Origin: Chryseobacterium oncorhynchi
GTDB taxonomy: Bacteria > Bacteroidota > Bacteroidia > Flavobacteriales > Weeksellaceae
Assembly: GCF_002899895.1 (NCBI RefSeq)
Contig: NZ_PPEI02000005.1
Location: 62,001-126,000, forward strand
DNA length: 64,000 bases
Reading direction: 5' to 3'
Part shown: positions 32,574-41,024 of the stretch, piece by piece
How positions within the stretch are numbered: position 1 is the stretch's first letter
Layout: each line of letters begins with the position of its first letter
Notes under the pieces: model-generated
What the model was told of the DNA's origin: nothing
The model's database searches: none
The model's input: the letters and a program-made list of their open reading frames with translations, nothing else
Translations under genes and position numbers: made by a program

Positions 32574-34604
32574 ATGAAAAAGCAATTCACCTATATAGCA
32601 GCGGCATTTTTATTTGCAGGAATGCTTTCCGCACAAAAAATAGATATTAATGCAATGCCAAAACCGGGACCTACTCCTGCCGTTAACATTGCTAAACCAA
32701 AAACCTTTCAGCTAAGCAACGGACTTACTGTAATGGTTGTTGAAAACAATAAACTACCAAGGGTAAATACCACTCTTACCATGGACAGACCTCCGTACTA
32801 TGAAGGAAATATAGCCGGAGTAAGCCAGATTATGGCGGAACAGCTTGATAATGGTACTACAAATCTTAGTAAGGATGAGTTTAATAAAAAGGTTGACTTT
32901 TTAGGAGCCAATCTAAGTTTTTCCTCTAATGGCGCTTCTTCCAACTCTCTGTCAAAATATTTCCCTGAAGTATTGGGGCTGATGGCAGATGCTATTGTAA
33001 ACCCAAAATTCTCTGCCGAAGAGCTTCAAAATGCGAAAGAAAGAACTATTGAAGGCCTAAAAGCTGACGAGAAAAATGCATCTTCTATTGCTGAAAGAGT
33101 ATCCAATGCTTTGAAATATGGCAAAAACACTTCAAGAGGAGAGTTTGAAACGGTAGAGTCCATCAGCAAGATCCAATTGGCAGATATCCAGAATATTTAC
33201 AATAAATACTACGCTCCGGAAAATGCTTATTTAGTAATTGTAGGAGATGTAAAATTTGATCAGATCAAACCTTTGGTTGAAAAATCCTTTGGAAACTGGA
33301 AGAAATCAAATACGAAGTTTGCTGCTTTAGAGCCTGCCTCCAATGTTTCTAAGACAGAGATTAACGTAGTGGATGTTCCGTCTGCTGTACAATCTGTATT
33401 AGAAGTAGGAAACCTGAATACTCTTACAATGAAAGATCCGAACTACTTCCCTGCAACTATTGCCAATTATATTTTAGGCGGTGGTGGTGAAGCCAGACTT
33501 TTCATGAACCTTAGAGAGAAAAACGGATTTACATATGGTGCTTATTCTAGTATGCAGCCGAGTAAATATTCTCCTAATTTTTCTGCTGAAACAAGTGTAA
33601 GAAATGAAGTCACAGATAAGGCCATTAAGGAATTAATGAATGAACTTAACGCTATTTCTACGGTAAAACCTGAAGAACTTGAAAATGCTAAAGCAAGACT
33701 AAAAGGAGCGTTCATTATGTCTCTGGAAAAACCAGGAATCGTTGCCAAGTTTGCTTTGGATCAAAAGGTTCAGGATCTTCCGGCAGATTTCTATACCAAC
33801 TATTTAAAATCTATTGACAAGGTAACTGCAGCAGATGTATCTAACGCAGTAAAAGCAACCATCTTGCCTAACCAGAGTAGAATCTTCGTTGCCGGTAAAG
33901 CTTCTGATATCGCTGAAGGGCTTGAAAAATTAGGTTATCCTGTAAAATACTTTGATAAGGAAGCAAATCCTGTTTCAAAACCGACAGCACAAAAGGTGGA
34001 TGCCAATGTAACAATTGGTTCTGTAGTGGATAAATACATCAATGCTGTTGGAGGATTGGCAGCCGTTCAAAAAGTAACCTCCGTTACTGCTGATGCCACT
34101 ACCAAAGTACAGGGAATGGATATGAGCATAAAACTGATTGAGGGAAAAGGAGGAAAAATGATGATGGAAATGAAAATGATGGGTAATACTCTTCAGAAGA
34201 TCGTTTTTGATGGTAAAGATGGATATGCAGAAGCACAGGGGCAAAAAATTCCGCTGAATGAGCAGCAAAAATCTTTGATGGCTGAATCAGAACCTTTCCC
34301 GGAACTTAATTTTGCAAAAAAAACAGATTTAAAACTAGCCGGTATTGAAAAATACAATAATGAGGATTCTTATGTTGTAAAAGGGTCAAAACAAACCTAT
34401 TATTACAGTGTAAAGACAGGTTTGAAAACAGGTGAAATAAAAGCCGGTGAAGGAGGTTCTATTCCTACAAGCTTTGCCGACTATAAGGATGTATCCGGTG
34501 TAAAACTTCCATTTACCATTATCCAGAACATGAGTGGAATGGATATTAATCTGGCAGTACAATCTTATCAGCTGAATCAGGCTAAGGATTCTGATTTTAA
34601 ATAA
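32574..34604 (+). CDS. M16 family peptidase-like protein, inactive subunit with C-terminal extra domain
   Basis: A 676-residue exported protein (signal peptide about residues 1-20, ending LSAQ). Residues about 35-470 resemble M16 peptidases but the HxxEH site is replaced by QIMAEQLDNG, so no zinc is expected. The substrate-binding R/Y pattern is kept in RLFMNLREKNGFTYGAYSS. Residues about 480-676 form a separate beta-rich domain (VVDKYINAVGGLAAVQKVTS onward, LPFTIIQNMSGMDINLAV) that looks like LolA/LppX-type lipoprotein-carrier folds. The preceding gene encodes the likely catalytic partner. A role of the extra domain in binding lipid or membrane is inference. Confidence 0.87.
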   Translation: MKKQFTYIAAAFLFAGMLSAQKIDINAMPKPGPTPAVNIAKPKTFQLSNGLTVMVVENNKLPRVNTTLTMDRPPYYEGNIAGVSQIMAEQLDNGTTNLSKDEFNKKVDFLGANLSFSSNGASSNSLSKYFPEVLGLMADAIVNPKFSAEELQNAKERTIEGLKADEKNASSIAERVSNALKYGKNTSRGEFETVESISKIQLADIQNIYNKYYAPENAYLVIVGDVKFDQIKPLVEKSFGNWKKSNTKFAALEPASNVSKTEINVVDVPSAVQSVLEVGNLNTLTMKDPNYFPATIANYILGGGGEARLFMNLREKNGFTYGAYSSMQPSKYSPNFSAETSVRNEVTDKAIKELMNELNAISTVKPEELENAKARLKGAFIMSLEKPGIVAKFALDQKVQDLPADFYTNYLKSIDKVTAADVSNAVKATILPNQSRIFVAGKASDIAEGLEKLGYPVKYFDKEANPVSKPTAQKVDANVTIGSVVDKYINAVGGLAAVQKVTSVTADATTKVQGMDMSIKLIEGKGGKMMMEMKMMGNTLQKIVFDGKDGYAEAQGQKIPLNEQQKSLMAESEPFPELNFAKKTDLKLAGIEKYNNEDSYVVKGSKQTYYYSVKTGLKTGEIKAGEGGSIPTSFADYKDVSGVKLPFTIIQNMSGMDINLAVQSYQLNQAKDSDFK

Positions 34605-34622
34605 AATAAATCATTTTTATAG

Positions 34623-34659
34623 AAAAAAGGCTATCTCACTCTTGGGATAGTCTTTTTTA
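34623..34659 (+). terminator. terminator of the M16 operon
   Basis: An A-rich/T-rich hairpin with core GGCTATC/GATAGTC and a run of six T. Confidence 0.8.
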
Positions 34660-34833
34660 TTGGTTGATTCTTTTTCAGATTTTAATGTCTTTTGAAACAC
34701 CAACTACATCTTCATAAAAATAATTTTTGTGGAATTTCTGATACTCTAATGAGTCTGTCTACCTATTTTAAGCGTAAAATCATTATTTTATTTTTAATTT
34801 TTCGCAGTTGATCCACATTTACCAACATCTTTT

Positions 34834-34864
34834 TTTGTCATTCAGTAAAAAAACATTAAATTTG
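34834..34864 (+). promoter_or_regulatory. promoter of secG
   Basis: TTTG (34834-34837), 19 bases, TAAATTTG (34857-34864): a model Bacteroidetes promoter, 25 bases before the start codon. Confidence 0.72.
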
Positions 34865-34889
34865 CCCATTCAAAAAGATATCAGAATTA

Positions 34890-35243
34890 ATGGATACTAT
34901 ATTTACACTATTGATGGTTCTTATTATGGTTGCCAGTGTTTTATTGGTGATTATTGTTATGGCTCAAAACCCAAAAGGTGGAGGTCTTTCCAGTACTTTC
35001 GGAGGGGCATCACCTGCTCAGTTTGGAGTACAGAGAACCAATGATTTCATGGAAAAAGCAACATGGACTCTAGGCGGAACTATCATCGTTCTTATCCTTT
35101 TAAGCGTTGTTATTACTGGAAAACCATCACAAGTGGCTCCGGGACAACAACCAGTAAAGAAAGAAGCTCCGGCTAAGCAATCGGCTCCTGCTTCTTCTAA
35201 AACAGCTACACCGGCTCAAGCACCAGCTACACCGGCAAAATAA
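34890..35243 (+). CDS. secG: preprotein translocase subunit SecG
   Basis: A 117-residue protein with two membrane helices (about residues 3-23 and 58-78) and between them the SecG loop QNPKGGGLSSTFGGASPAQF. The tail (about 82-117) is a Pro/Ala/Lys-rich low-complexity stretch, common in Bacteroidetes SecG and longer than in enteric bacteria. It is the accessory subunit of the SecYEG channel and helps SecA-driven export. It stands alone with its own promoter and terminator. Confidence 0.93.
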   Translation: MDTIFTLLMVLIMVASVLLVIIVMAQNPKGGGLSSTFGGASPAQFGVQRTNDFMEKATWTLGGTIIVLILLSVVITGKPSQVAPGQQPVKKEAPAKQSAPASSKTATPAQAPATPAK

Positions 35244-35267
35244 GAAGATTATTTGTCTACATATAAC

Positions 35268-35297
35268 AAAAGCAACTCAATGTGAGTTGCTTTTTTA
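35268..35297 (+). terminator. terminator after secG
   Basis: AAAAGCAACTCA pairs with TGAGTTGCTTTT (12 bp, short loop), followed by T. Bidirectional use for the converging glycosyltransferase gene is possible. Confidence 0.83.
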
Positions 35298-35343
35298 TTG
35301 GGTAGTATTGACCTTATTTAATGTAAAGAAAAATTAAAGTTCT

Positions 35344-36177
35344 TTATTTCAACTTGATTTTCTCAATCTGATAGCGAAGCTTTAAACCTGCCTTTAGAAA
35401 GGAATATTGCATAGGCTTAGTATCTTTATAATACTTATCAATAAAGATCTGCATAGCTCCATAAAAACGTTTCAGGTAAAAATCATTCTTTATCGTACTT
35501 TCTCCTTTATAATGAAGAATGGAAACCTTTCCGTAATAATAGTTCTTATATCCTTTTCTTAGCAAGGTGTAGCAAAGATCAATATCTTCTCCATACATAA
35601 AATAGGATTCATCCAAGCCGCCGATATTTTTGTAAATATCTTTTTTTATCAGTAAAAAAGCACCTGTAATTACTTCTACTTCTGAAATCTCATTTTCCTC
35701 TATATCGTTTCTATAATAGGATTTGGAGTTATTGTTTTTTAAATTGGTAAATAACTTTTCAAAGGAATTGAACATATCCGGTACAGAACGTTTACTTTCG
35801 GGCAGGAAATTTCCTTCTGCATCATGCATTCTTACGCCAAGGCATCCAAATTCAGGCTCGGCATCAGCAAAATCCAGAAGTTCTTTCATATAAAAACCCT
35901 CTAATTCTGTATCTGGGTTTAAAAGCAACAGATATTCTCCTTTCGCTTCTTGTATTGCCTGGTTATTTGCTTTTGAAAAACCACCATTACTTTTTGAAGA
36001 TATAAATTGTACACTCGGAAATTCGGGGATAAGATCACCCCAAGAGCTGTCTGTAGAAGCATTATCAATTACAATCACTTCATATTCTACCTTTTCTACA
36101 TATTTCTGAATAGATAAAAGGCAGTTCCTGAGTAATTGGGTAACGTTATAGTTAACAATAATAATTGACAACTTCAT
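35344..36177 (-). CDS. family 2 glycosyltransferase
   Basis: A 277-residue GT-A fold glycosyltransferase. The nucleotide-sugar region starts IIIVNYNVTQLLRNCLLSI and contains VIDNASTDSS; the metal-binding DxD equivalent is in LLLLNPDTELEG. The C-terminal part has FMYGEDIDLCYTLLRKGYKN, where the catalytic acid of rhamnosyl- and related transferases is found. No membrane helices. It probably adds a sugar to a cell-surface glycan. It is one base downstream of recR on the same strand, so it is co-transcribed with that repair gene, a link with no obvious logic. Confidence 0.88.
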   Translation of the reverse strand: MKLSIIIVNYNVTQLLRNCLLSIQKYVEKVEYEVIVIDNASTDSSWGDLIPEFPSVQFISSKSNGGFSKANNQAIQEAKGEYLLLLNPDTELEGFYMKELLDFADAEPEFGCLGVRMHDAEGNFLPESKRSVPDMFNSFEKLFTNLKNNNSKSYYRNDIEENEISEVEVITGAFLLIKKDIYKNIGGLDESYFMYGEDIDLCYTLLRKGYKNYYYGKVSILHYKGESTIKNDFYLKRFYGAMQIFIDKYYKDTKPMQYSFLKAGLKLRYQIEKIKLK

Positions 36178-36178
36178 A

Positions 36179-36790
36179 TTAATCCTTTTCGTTATATGGC
36201 AATCTATTGATGATGGATCTTCCTAATGAAATTTCATCGGCATATTCAAGTTCATCACCTACTGAGATTCCCCTGGCAATACTTGAAAAGTTCACCTTAA
36301 AATTTTTAAATTTTTTATAGATATAATAAGCTGTTGTATCTCCCTCCATCGTAGCACTCAATGCAAAAATAAATTCCTTTACCTTACCATCATTGAGTTT
36401 TCTTTCAATACTTGGAATGTTCAACTGGCTGGGCCCTATTCCTTCCATTGGTGAAATTTTCCCGCCCAGAATAAGATATTTCCCTGTATATTTCCCTGTA
36501 TTTTCAATGGCAATAACGTCACGTACGTCTTCAACAATACAAATAAGTTCACCGTTTCTTTTTTCATTACTGCAGATTTCGCAGATCTCAAAATCAGAGA
36601 AATTATGACATTCTTTACAGTATTTTATTTCGTTAACAAGATTAATCAATGAACTTCCAAGACTTACTGCTCTGGAGCTGGGTTGCTTCAATAAATGTAA
36701 TGCTAATCTTAAAGCTGTTTTTCTTCCAATTCCAGGCAAGCCCGAAATCTCATCAACTGCCTTTGCCAAAACTTTACTTGGGTAATCCAT
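36179..36790 (-). CDS. recR: recombination protein RecR
   Basis: A 203-residue RecR. The N-terminal helix-hairpin-helix ([17 protein letters not shown]), the C4 zinc finger ([16 protein letters not shown]) and the Toprim domain ([19 protein letters not shown] onward) follow in the standard order. It works with RecF and RecO in loading RecA on gapped DNA. The gene is leftward and heads the pair with the GT2 gene. A 331-base gap without genes lies upstream. Confidence 0.95.
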   Translation of the reverse strand: MDYPSKVLAKAVDEISGLPGIGRKTALRLALHLLKQPSSRAVSLGSSLINLVNEIKYCKECHNFSDFEICEICSNEKRNGELICIVEDVRDVIAIENTGKYTGKYLILGGKISPMEGIGPSQLNIPSIERKLNDGKVKEFIFALSATMEGDTTAYYIYKKFKNFKVNFSSIARGISVGDELEYADEISLGRSIINRLPYNEKD

Positions 36791-37121
36791 AGCTACAAAA
36801 ATAAGGATTATTTGAGGAAAAATGGCAAATTATAGATCGCTATTTTGGGGATAAATAGGGATATTTTGAATTCTAAAATAGAAAATAATTATAGTTAATT
36901 CACTTTGCTTATCATTTTTCAGTAAAAAAATCAGAATTCACTCTTCAGATTAAAAATTAAAGGAAGTTCTATTCTTGAATCTTTCATCATTTGTTTTTAA
37001 TATCTAGTTTCACACAATGTCTCATTATGATCTTTTATTATTTTAACATAATATCCTTATCTTCCATAACTCTAAAAAAACAGCTATCTTTGCGCCTTAA
37101 ATATGAAAAAAATAAACTAAC
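36791..37121. other. 331-base gene-free region between recR and the scramblase-like gene
   Basis: AT-rich, with no reading frame or strong hairpin that I can support. It must hold the divergent promoters: TATCTTTG at 37085-37092 serves the rightward gene. A five-codon frame (MKKIN, 37103-37120) precedes that start and is probably chance. Confidence 0.6.
37085..37092 (+). promoter_or_regulatory. -7 promoter box of the scramblase-like gene
   Basis: TATCTTTG matches TAnnTTTG and ends 29 bases before the ATG at 37122. Confidence 0.55.
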
Positions 37122-37727
37122 ATGGTACTTAAAAATTTAAACTATCCTCTGGATTTTAAATTCAAAATTTCTACACTGGCAAGTGACTTCAACATTACGG
37201 ATAAAAATGGGAATTATGTAGCGTATGTACGTCAGAAAATGTTCAAGCTGAAAGAGGATGTTGTTGTTTTCAATGACGAGAGTAAAACTAAGGAACTTTT
37301 TAGAATCAGAGCTAATAAATGGATTGACTTCAATGCATCTTATTCTTTGAATGACATTGTTGACAATAAAAATTATGGTAGATTGGCAAGAAAAGGAATG
37401 CGTTCTCTTTGGAAATCAAGCTATGATATTCTGGATGCTAATGACCAGCCTAAATTTAAGGTACAAGAAGACAATGCATGGGTAAGATTCTGGGATAGCT
37501 TCGTAGGTGAACTTCCTATCATCGGAATGTTTACAGGATATTTTCTTAACCCATCTTATACTGTAACAGGTATTGACGGAAAAGCTTACTTCAAACTGAA
37601 AAAAATGCCTTCATTCTTTGGAAGAAGATTTCAATTGGATAGATTAATTGATATTGACGACGAGGAAGAAAGCTTAGTAATCCTTTCATTATTAATGATG
37701 ACTCTTCTTGAAAGAGCAAGAGGCTAA
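37122..37727 (+). CDS. LURP-one/phospholipid scramblase-like protein
   Basis: A 201-residue protein that fits the LURP-one-related/scramblase-like beta-barrel family (tubby-like fold): FKISTLASDFNITDKNGNYV, RQKMFKLKEDVVVFNDE and SYDILDANDQPKFKVQEDNA are the repeated strand-turn motifs. The IIGMFTGYFLNPSYTV stretch is moderately hydrophobic but not a clear membrane helix. In plants and animals the fold binds phospholipids; the bacterial members have no proven role. The next gene, 18 bases on, encodes a lipoprotein, probably in one operon. Confidence 0.78.
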   Translation: MVLKNLNYPLDFKFKISTLASDFNITDKNGNYVAYVRQKMFKLKEDVVVFNDESKTKELFRIRANKWIDFNASYSLNDIVDNKNYGRLARKGMRSLWKSSYDILDANDQPKFKVQEDNAWVRFWDSFVGELPIIGMFTGYFLNPSYTVTGIDGKAYFKLKKMPSFFGRRFQLDRLIDIDDEEESLVILSLLMMTLLERARG

Positions 37728-37745
37728 AAATAAAATCACAAACAC

Positions 37746-38237
37746 ATGAAACACCTAATCATTTTCTTTTCTGCACTTCTATTGGTAGCTTGTAAAAAAG
37801 ATAAAGAAACAGTTTCCGGTTCTACTCCGATAGATTCTGCAAACATCGTTAAGGATTCTACTGCTGCTAATATTTCATCAGGAAAAATCTTAATTGAAAA
37901 CATTCCATTTCCAGAAGAAATCAAGGAATGTTCATGCTATTTTGCAAGAAACAAAGCTGATTTCGAAGCTGAAAAATACATCTATGCTGATGATGCTGGT
38001 AAAACGGCCTACATGAAACTGGATGGTAAAAGACTGGCGATGAACCTTATTTCTTCAAGTGACATGGAAGTGGATGAAGAACTTACCAAAGAAATAGAAA
38101 GTAATGATTACAAAATCTCTGTAAAAGGTAAAAAGATCAAAGGTGAAGAGGCACTTCTATTTGAAGGTACTCTTACCATTGAAAAACCTGACGGATCAGT
38201 CATTACAACACCGATCTACGGAGAGTGTGGATGTTAA
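37746..38237 (+). CDS. hypothetical lipoprotein
   Basis: A 163-residue protein with a lipobox (LLLVAC, Cys about residue 16) followed by KKDKE. The mature part is acidic and includes two cysteine pairs, ECSCYFARNK near residue 58 and ECGC at the C-terminus, which could form disulfides or a metal site. I recognise no domain; the KISVKGKKIKGEEALLFEG stretch suggests a beta fold. It follows the scramblase-like gene closely and may act with it at the membrane. Confidence 0.75.
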   Translation: MKHLIIFFSALLLVACKKDKETVSGSTPIDSANIVKDSTAANISSGKILIENIPFPEEIKECSCYFARNKADFEAEKYIYADDAGKTAYMKLDGKRLAMNLISSSDMEVDEELTKEIESNDYKISVKGKKIKGEEALLFEGTLTIEKPDGSVITTPIYGECGC

Positions 38238-38322
38238 TAAGTGACATTACAAAAAAGACAAAGGGATAAAAAAGCGGATTAGCCGATTCGTTATTTTTCC
38301 GTTTTGCCCTCCAAACCCATAC

Positions 38323-38356
38323 AAAAATGCTTCTGTATTTCACAGAAGCATTTTTT
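38323..38356 (+). terminator. terminator after the lipoprotein gene
   Basis: A 13-bp stem (AAAATGCTTCTGT with ACAGAAGCATTTT) and a T-run. Confidence 0.83.
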
Positions 38357-38362
38357 ATTTCG

Positions 38363-38370
38363 TAAATTTG
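38363..38370 (+). promoter_or_regulatory. -7 promoter box of pepD
   Basis: TAAATTTG, directly after the previous terminator, 16 bases before the ATG at 38387. Confidence 0.6.
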
Positions 38371-38386
38371 AGAAAAATAAATTTCA

Positions 38387-39829
38387 ATGGAATTATCTAA
38401 TATAGAACCGCAGATAATCTGGAAAAACTTCTCCAAATTAAACGCAGTTCCAAGACCATCAAAAAAAGAGGAAAAAGTAATTGCTTTCATCAAGGGGTTT
38501 GGTGAAAATCTAGGATTGGAAACTACTGTAGATGAAGTAGGAAACGTAATTATTAAAAAACCGGCTACGGCAGGAATGGAAAACCGTAAGTCTATCGTAC
38601 TTCAGTCTCACCTGGATATGGTTTGCCAGAAAAACAATGACGTTAATTTCGATTTTGAAACAGAAGGGATCAAAATGGAAATTGATGGTGACTGGGTAAA
38701 GGCAAAAGGAACAACTCTGGGAGCTGATAACGGTTTAGGAGTAGCTACCATTATGTCTATCCTTGAAAGTTCAGATATTCCACACCCCGCATTGGAAGCT
38801 TTATTCACTATTGATGAAGAAACAGGAATGACTGGAGCTATAGGTTTAAAACCAGGACAGCTTACAGGAGAAATTCTATTAAACCTTGATACGGAAGAAG
38901 ATGACGAGATTGACATAGGTTGTGCCGGAGGTGTAGATGTTACCATCACTCAAAATTATGCTGTAGAAGCTCCAAAAGGACAAATTGTAAGACTTGAAGT
39001 TAAAGGTTTACAAGGTGGTCACTCCGGAATGGACATCCATAAAGGTTTTGGAAATTCAAATATTATCCTTGGAAGACTTCTTTACGTTGGATTGGAAAAA
39101 CAAAATCTTGAAATTGTTTCTATTGACGGTGGAGGATTAAGAAATGCTATTCCTAGAGAAGGAGCAGCTGTTGTTTCAGTAAGAAATGCAGGTGAATTTA
39201 TTGAAGCAGCGACCATTCTTAAAAAAGAAATTCTAGAAGAATTTGCTTCTGTAGAACCAGGAATCCAGATCAATATCGAAACCTCTACATCTTCTGATAA
39301 AGCTGTATCTGAAATAGATTCTAAGAAAATCATTCTTACATTAAAAGCTCTTCACAACGGGGTTTACAGAATGAGCCCGGATGTAGCCAACCTTGTGGAA
39401 GCTTCCAACAACGTAGCAAGAGTTGAATTAAAAGGTGGTGAACTTAAAATCTTAAACCTTACAAGATCATCCGTAGATTCTTCTAAATATTCTACAGCAG
39501 AGCAATTAAAATCTGTAGCAGAATTAGCAGGAATGAATGTAGTATTCAGTGGTTCTTACCCAGGATGGAAACCAAAACCAGGCTCTGAAATTGTACAGGT
39601 TATGGAAAAAATCTATACAGAGAAGTTTAATGAGAAACCTCATGTAGTAGCTTGTCATGCAGGACTTGAATGTGGTATCATCGGAGCTAATTATCCTGAG
39701 ATGGAAATGGTAAGTTTTGGACCAACCATCAGAGGAGCACACTCTCCTGACGAAAAGGCAAATATCCCGTCTGCTCAGAAATTCTGGAGCTTCTTAAAGG
39801 ATATTTTAGCAAATATTCCTCAGAAATAG
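38387..39829 (+). CDS. pepD: aminoacyl-histidine dipeptidase (PepD, M20 family)
   Basis: A 480-residue M20C metallopeptidase. The metal ligands lie in VLQSHLDMVCQKN (first His and Asp), LGADNGLGVA, FTIDEETGMTGA (catalytic Glu pair) and LNLDTEEDDEI; CHAGLECGII and GPTIRGAHSPDEKANI near the C-terminus complete the site, so the enzyme should be active. It hydrolyses X-His dipeptides such as carnosine and other dipeptides in the cytoplasm. It is a monocistronic gene with its own promoter and terminator. Confidence 0.93.
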   Translation: MELSNIEPQIIWKNFSKLNAVPRPSKKEEKVIAFIKGFGENLGLETTVDEVGNVIIKKPATAGMENRKSIVLQSHLDMVCQKNNDVNFDFETEGIKMEIDGDWVKAKGTTLGADNGLGVATIMSILESSDIPHPALEALFTIDEETGMTGAIGLKPGQLTGEILLNLDTEEDDEIDIGCAGGVDVTITQNYAVEAPKGQIVRLEVKGLQGGHSGMDIHKGFGNSNIILGRLLYVGLEKQNLEIVSIDGGGLRNAIPREGAAVVSVRNAGEFIEAATILKKEILEEFASVEPGIQINIETSTSSDKAVSEIDSKKIILTLKALHNGVYRMSPDVANLVEASNNVARVELKGGELKILNLTRSSVDSSKYSTAEQLKSVAELAGMNVVFSGSYPGWKPKPGSEIVQVMEKIYTEKFNEKPHVVACHAGLECGIIGANYPEMEMVSFGPTIRGAHSPDEKANIPSAQKFWSFLKDILANIPQK

Positions 39830-39850
39830 AACATTAAAATAACTATATTG

Positions 39851-39888
39851 AATATCCAAAGTCTTTTGATTTTGGATATTTTTAATTT
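39851..39888 (+). terminator. terminator after pepD
   Basis: AATATCCAAA pairs with TTTGGATATT (10 bp), then TTTAATTT. Confidence 0.78.
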
Positions 39889-40004
39889 AAACCTACAGAC
39901 TTTATATTAACCAAATAAGGACAGATAGATTAAAAATACATAACATATAAAAAAACTAGGCATATTTTCTTATCTTATTTGGTCTTAAAAAAAACATATA
40001 AATT

Positions 40005-40586
40005 ATGAAGAGTATTACCGTATTCTGCGGCTCAAGTTTTGGCTCGCACAATATTTACAAAGAACAGGCATTTCTGCTGGGACAAACCTTAGCAAAACAA
40101 AATATACAGCTTATTTATGGCGGTGCAGATGTAGGTCTGATGGGAGCCGTAGCAGATGGAACCTTAAGTGAAAACGGAAAAGTAACCGGAGTACTCCCCC
40201 ACTTTTTACAATCCAAGGAAATTGCCCATAAAAACCTGACCGAACTTATCCTCGTGGAAACCATGCACGAAAGAAAAACGAAAATGAATGATCTATGTGA
40301 TGGCGTTATCGTTCTTCCGGGCGGCTATGGAACATTGGAGGAATTTTTTGAAATGATCACATGGGCGCAACTTGGTCTTCACAAAAAACCAATCGGGATT
40401 TTAAATATTGATGGATTTTATGATGATCTAATCAATCTGGTTCAAAATATGGTGGATAAAGGATTCTTAAAGCAAGTGAATAGGGATATGCTTCTGATTA
40501 GTGAGAATATTGACGACCTTCTTGAAAAGATGAAAAATTACGAGGCTCCTACCGTTGGAAAATGGATTTCTAAGGAAGAAGTTTAA
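40005..40586 (+). CDS. LOG family (TIGR00730) Rossmann-fold protein
   Basis: A 193-residue member of the LOG/lysine-decarboxylase-like family. Motifs GGADVGLMGAVADG (about residues 45-58) and PGGYGTLEEFFEMITWAQLG (about 105-124, with the PGGxGTxxE signature) are complete. Such proteins cleave nucleoside 5'-monophosphates, in plants releasing active cytokinins; in bacteria they act on AMP-like nucleotides. It stands alone and ends in a strong hairpin that also serves the converging ferredoxin gene. Confidence 0.9.
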   Translation: MKSITVFCGSSFGSHNIYKEQAFLLGQTLAKQNIQLIYGGADVGLMGAVADGTLSENGKVTGVLPHFLQSKEIAHKNLTELILVETMHERKTKMNDLCDGVIVLPGGYGTLEEFFEMITWAQLGLHKKPIGILNIDGFYDDLINLVQNMVDKGFLKQVNRDMLLISENIDDLLEKMKNYEAPTVGKWISKEEV

Positions 40587-40630
40587 ATTCTATACTATTT
40601 TAATATCAATAGGAGCTACAATACAAAGTA

Positions 40631-40663
40631 AAACCCGTCCGGATTTTCCGGACGGGTTTCTTA
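40631..40663. terminator. bidirectional terminator between the LOG and ferredoxin genes
   Basis: A perfect 13-bp GC-rich stem (AAACCCGTCCGGA with TCCGGACGGGTTT) and a three-base loop, between converging genes. Confidence 0.85.
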
Positions 40664-40682
40664 TTAAGATTAAAAAATATTT

Positions 40683-41012
40683 CTAAGGATAAGGAGCAAT
40701 TTCCACTTCAAGTCCTTCCATTGCATCGGCAATATGTAACTGACATCCCAATCTGCTATTATCTTTCACGTGGAAAGCTTCAGCAAGCATAGCATCTTCT
40801 TCATCTCCCATCGACTCTAGCCCTGGGTCATTAATTACATACACCTGGCAGGAAGCACACATCGCCATTCCTCCACATACACCAATAGTACCTTCTTCAG
40901 CCAATTCATAAGCACGAATGATCTCCATTAAGTTCATGGACATATCCGTTGGAGCTACAACATCATGAATTACACCTTCTCTATCGGTGATTTTAATATT
41001 AACGTCTGACAT
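40683..41012 (-). CDS. [2Fe-2S] ferredoxin, adrenodoxin-like
   Basis: A 109-residue ferredoxin. Cluster ligands are read from CGGMAMCASC (C-x5-C-x2-C) and from LGCQLHIADAMEG for the fourth Cys, the spacing of adrenodoxin/putidaredoxin-type ferredoxins. It should pass single electrons in the cytoplasm. Its gene lies 12 bases downstream of a ferredoxin-NADP reductase gene on the same strand, so the two form an NADPH-to-ferredoxin electron chain. The final acceptor is not encoded nearby. Confidence 0.92.
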   Translation of the reverse strand: MSDVNIKITDREGVIHDVVAPTDMSMNLMEIIRAYELAEEGTIGVCGGMAMCASCQVYVINDPGLESMGDEEDAMLAEAFHVKDNSRLGCQLHIADAMEGLEVEIAPYP

Positions 41013-41024
41013 AATTCTGCAAAA

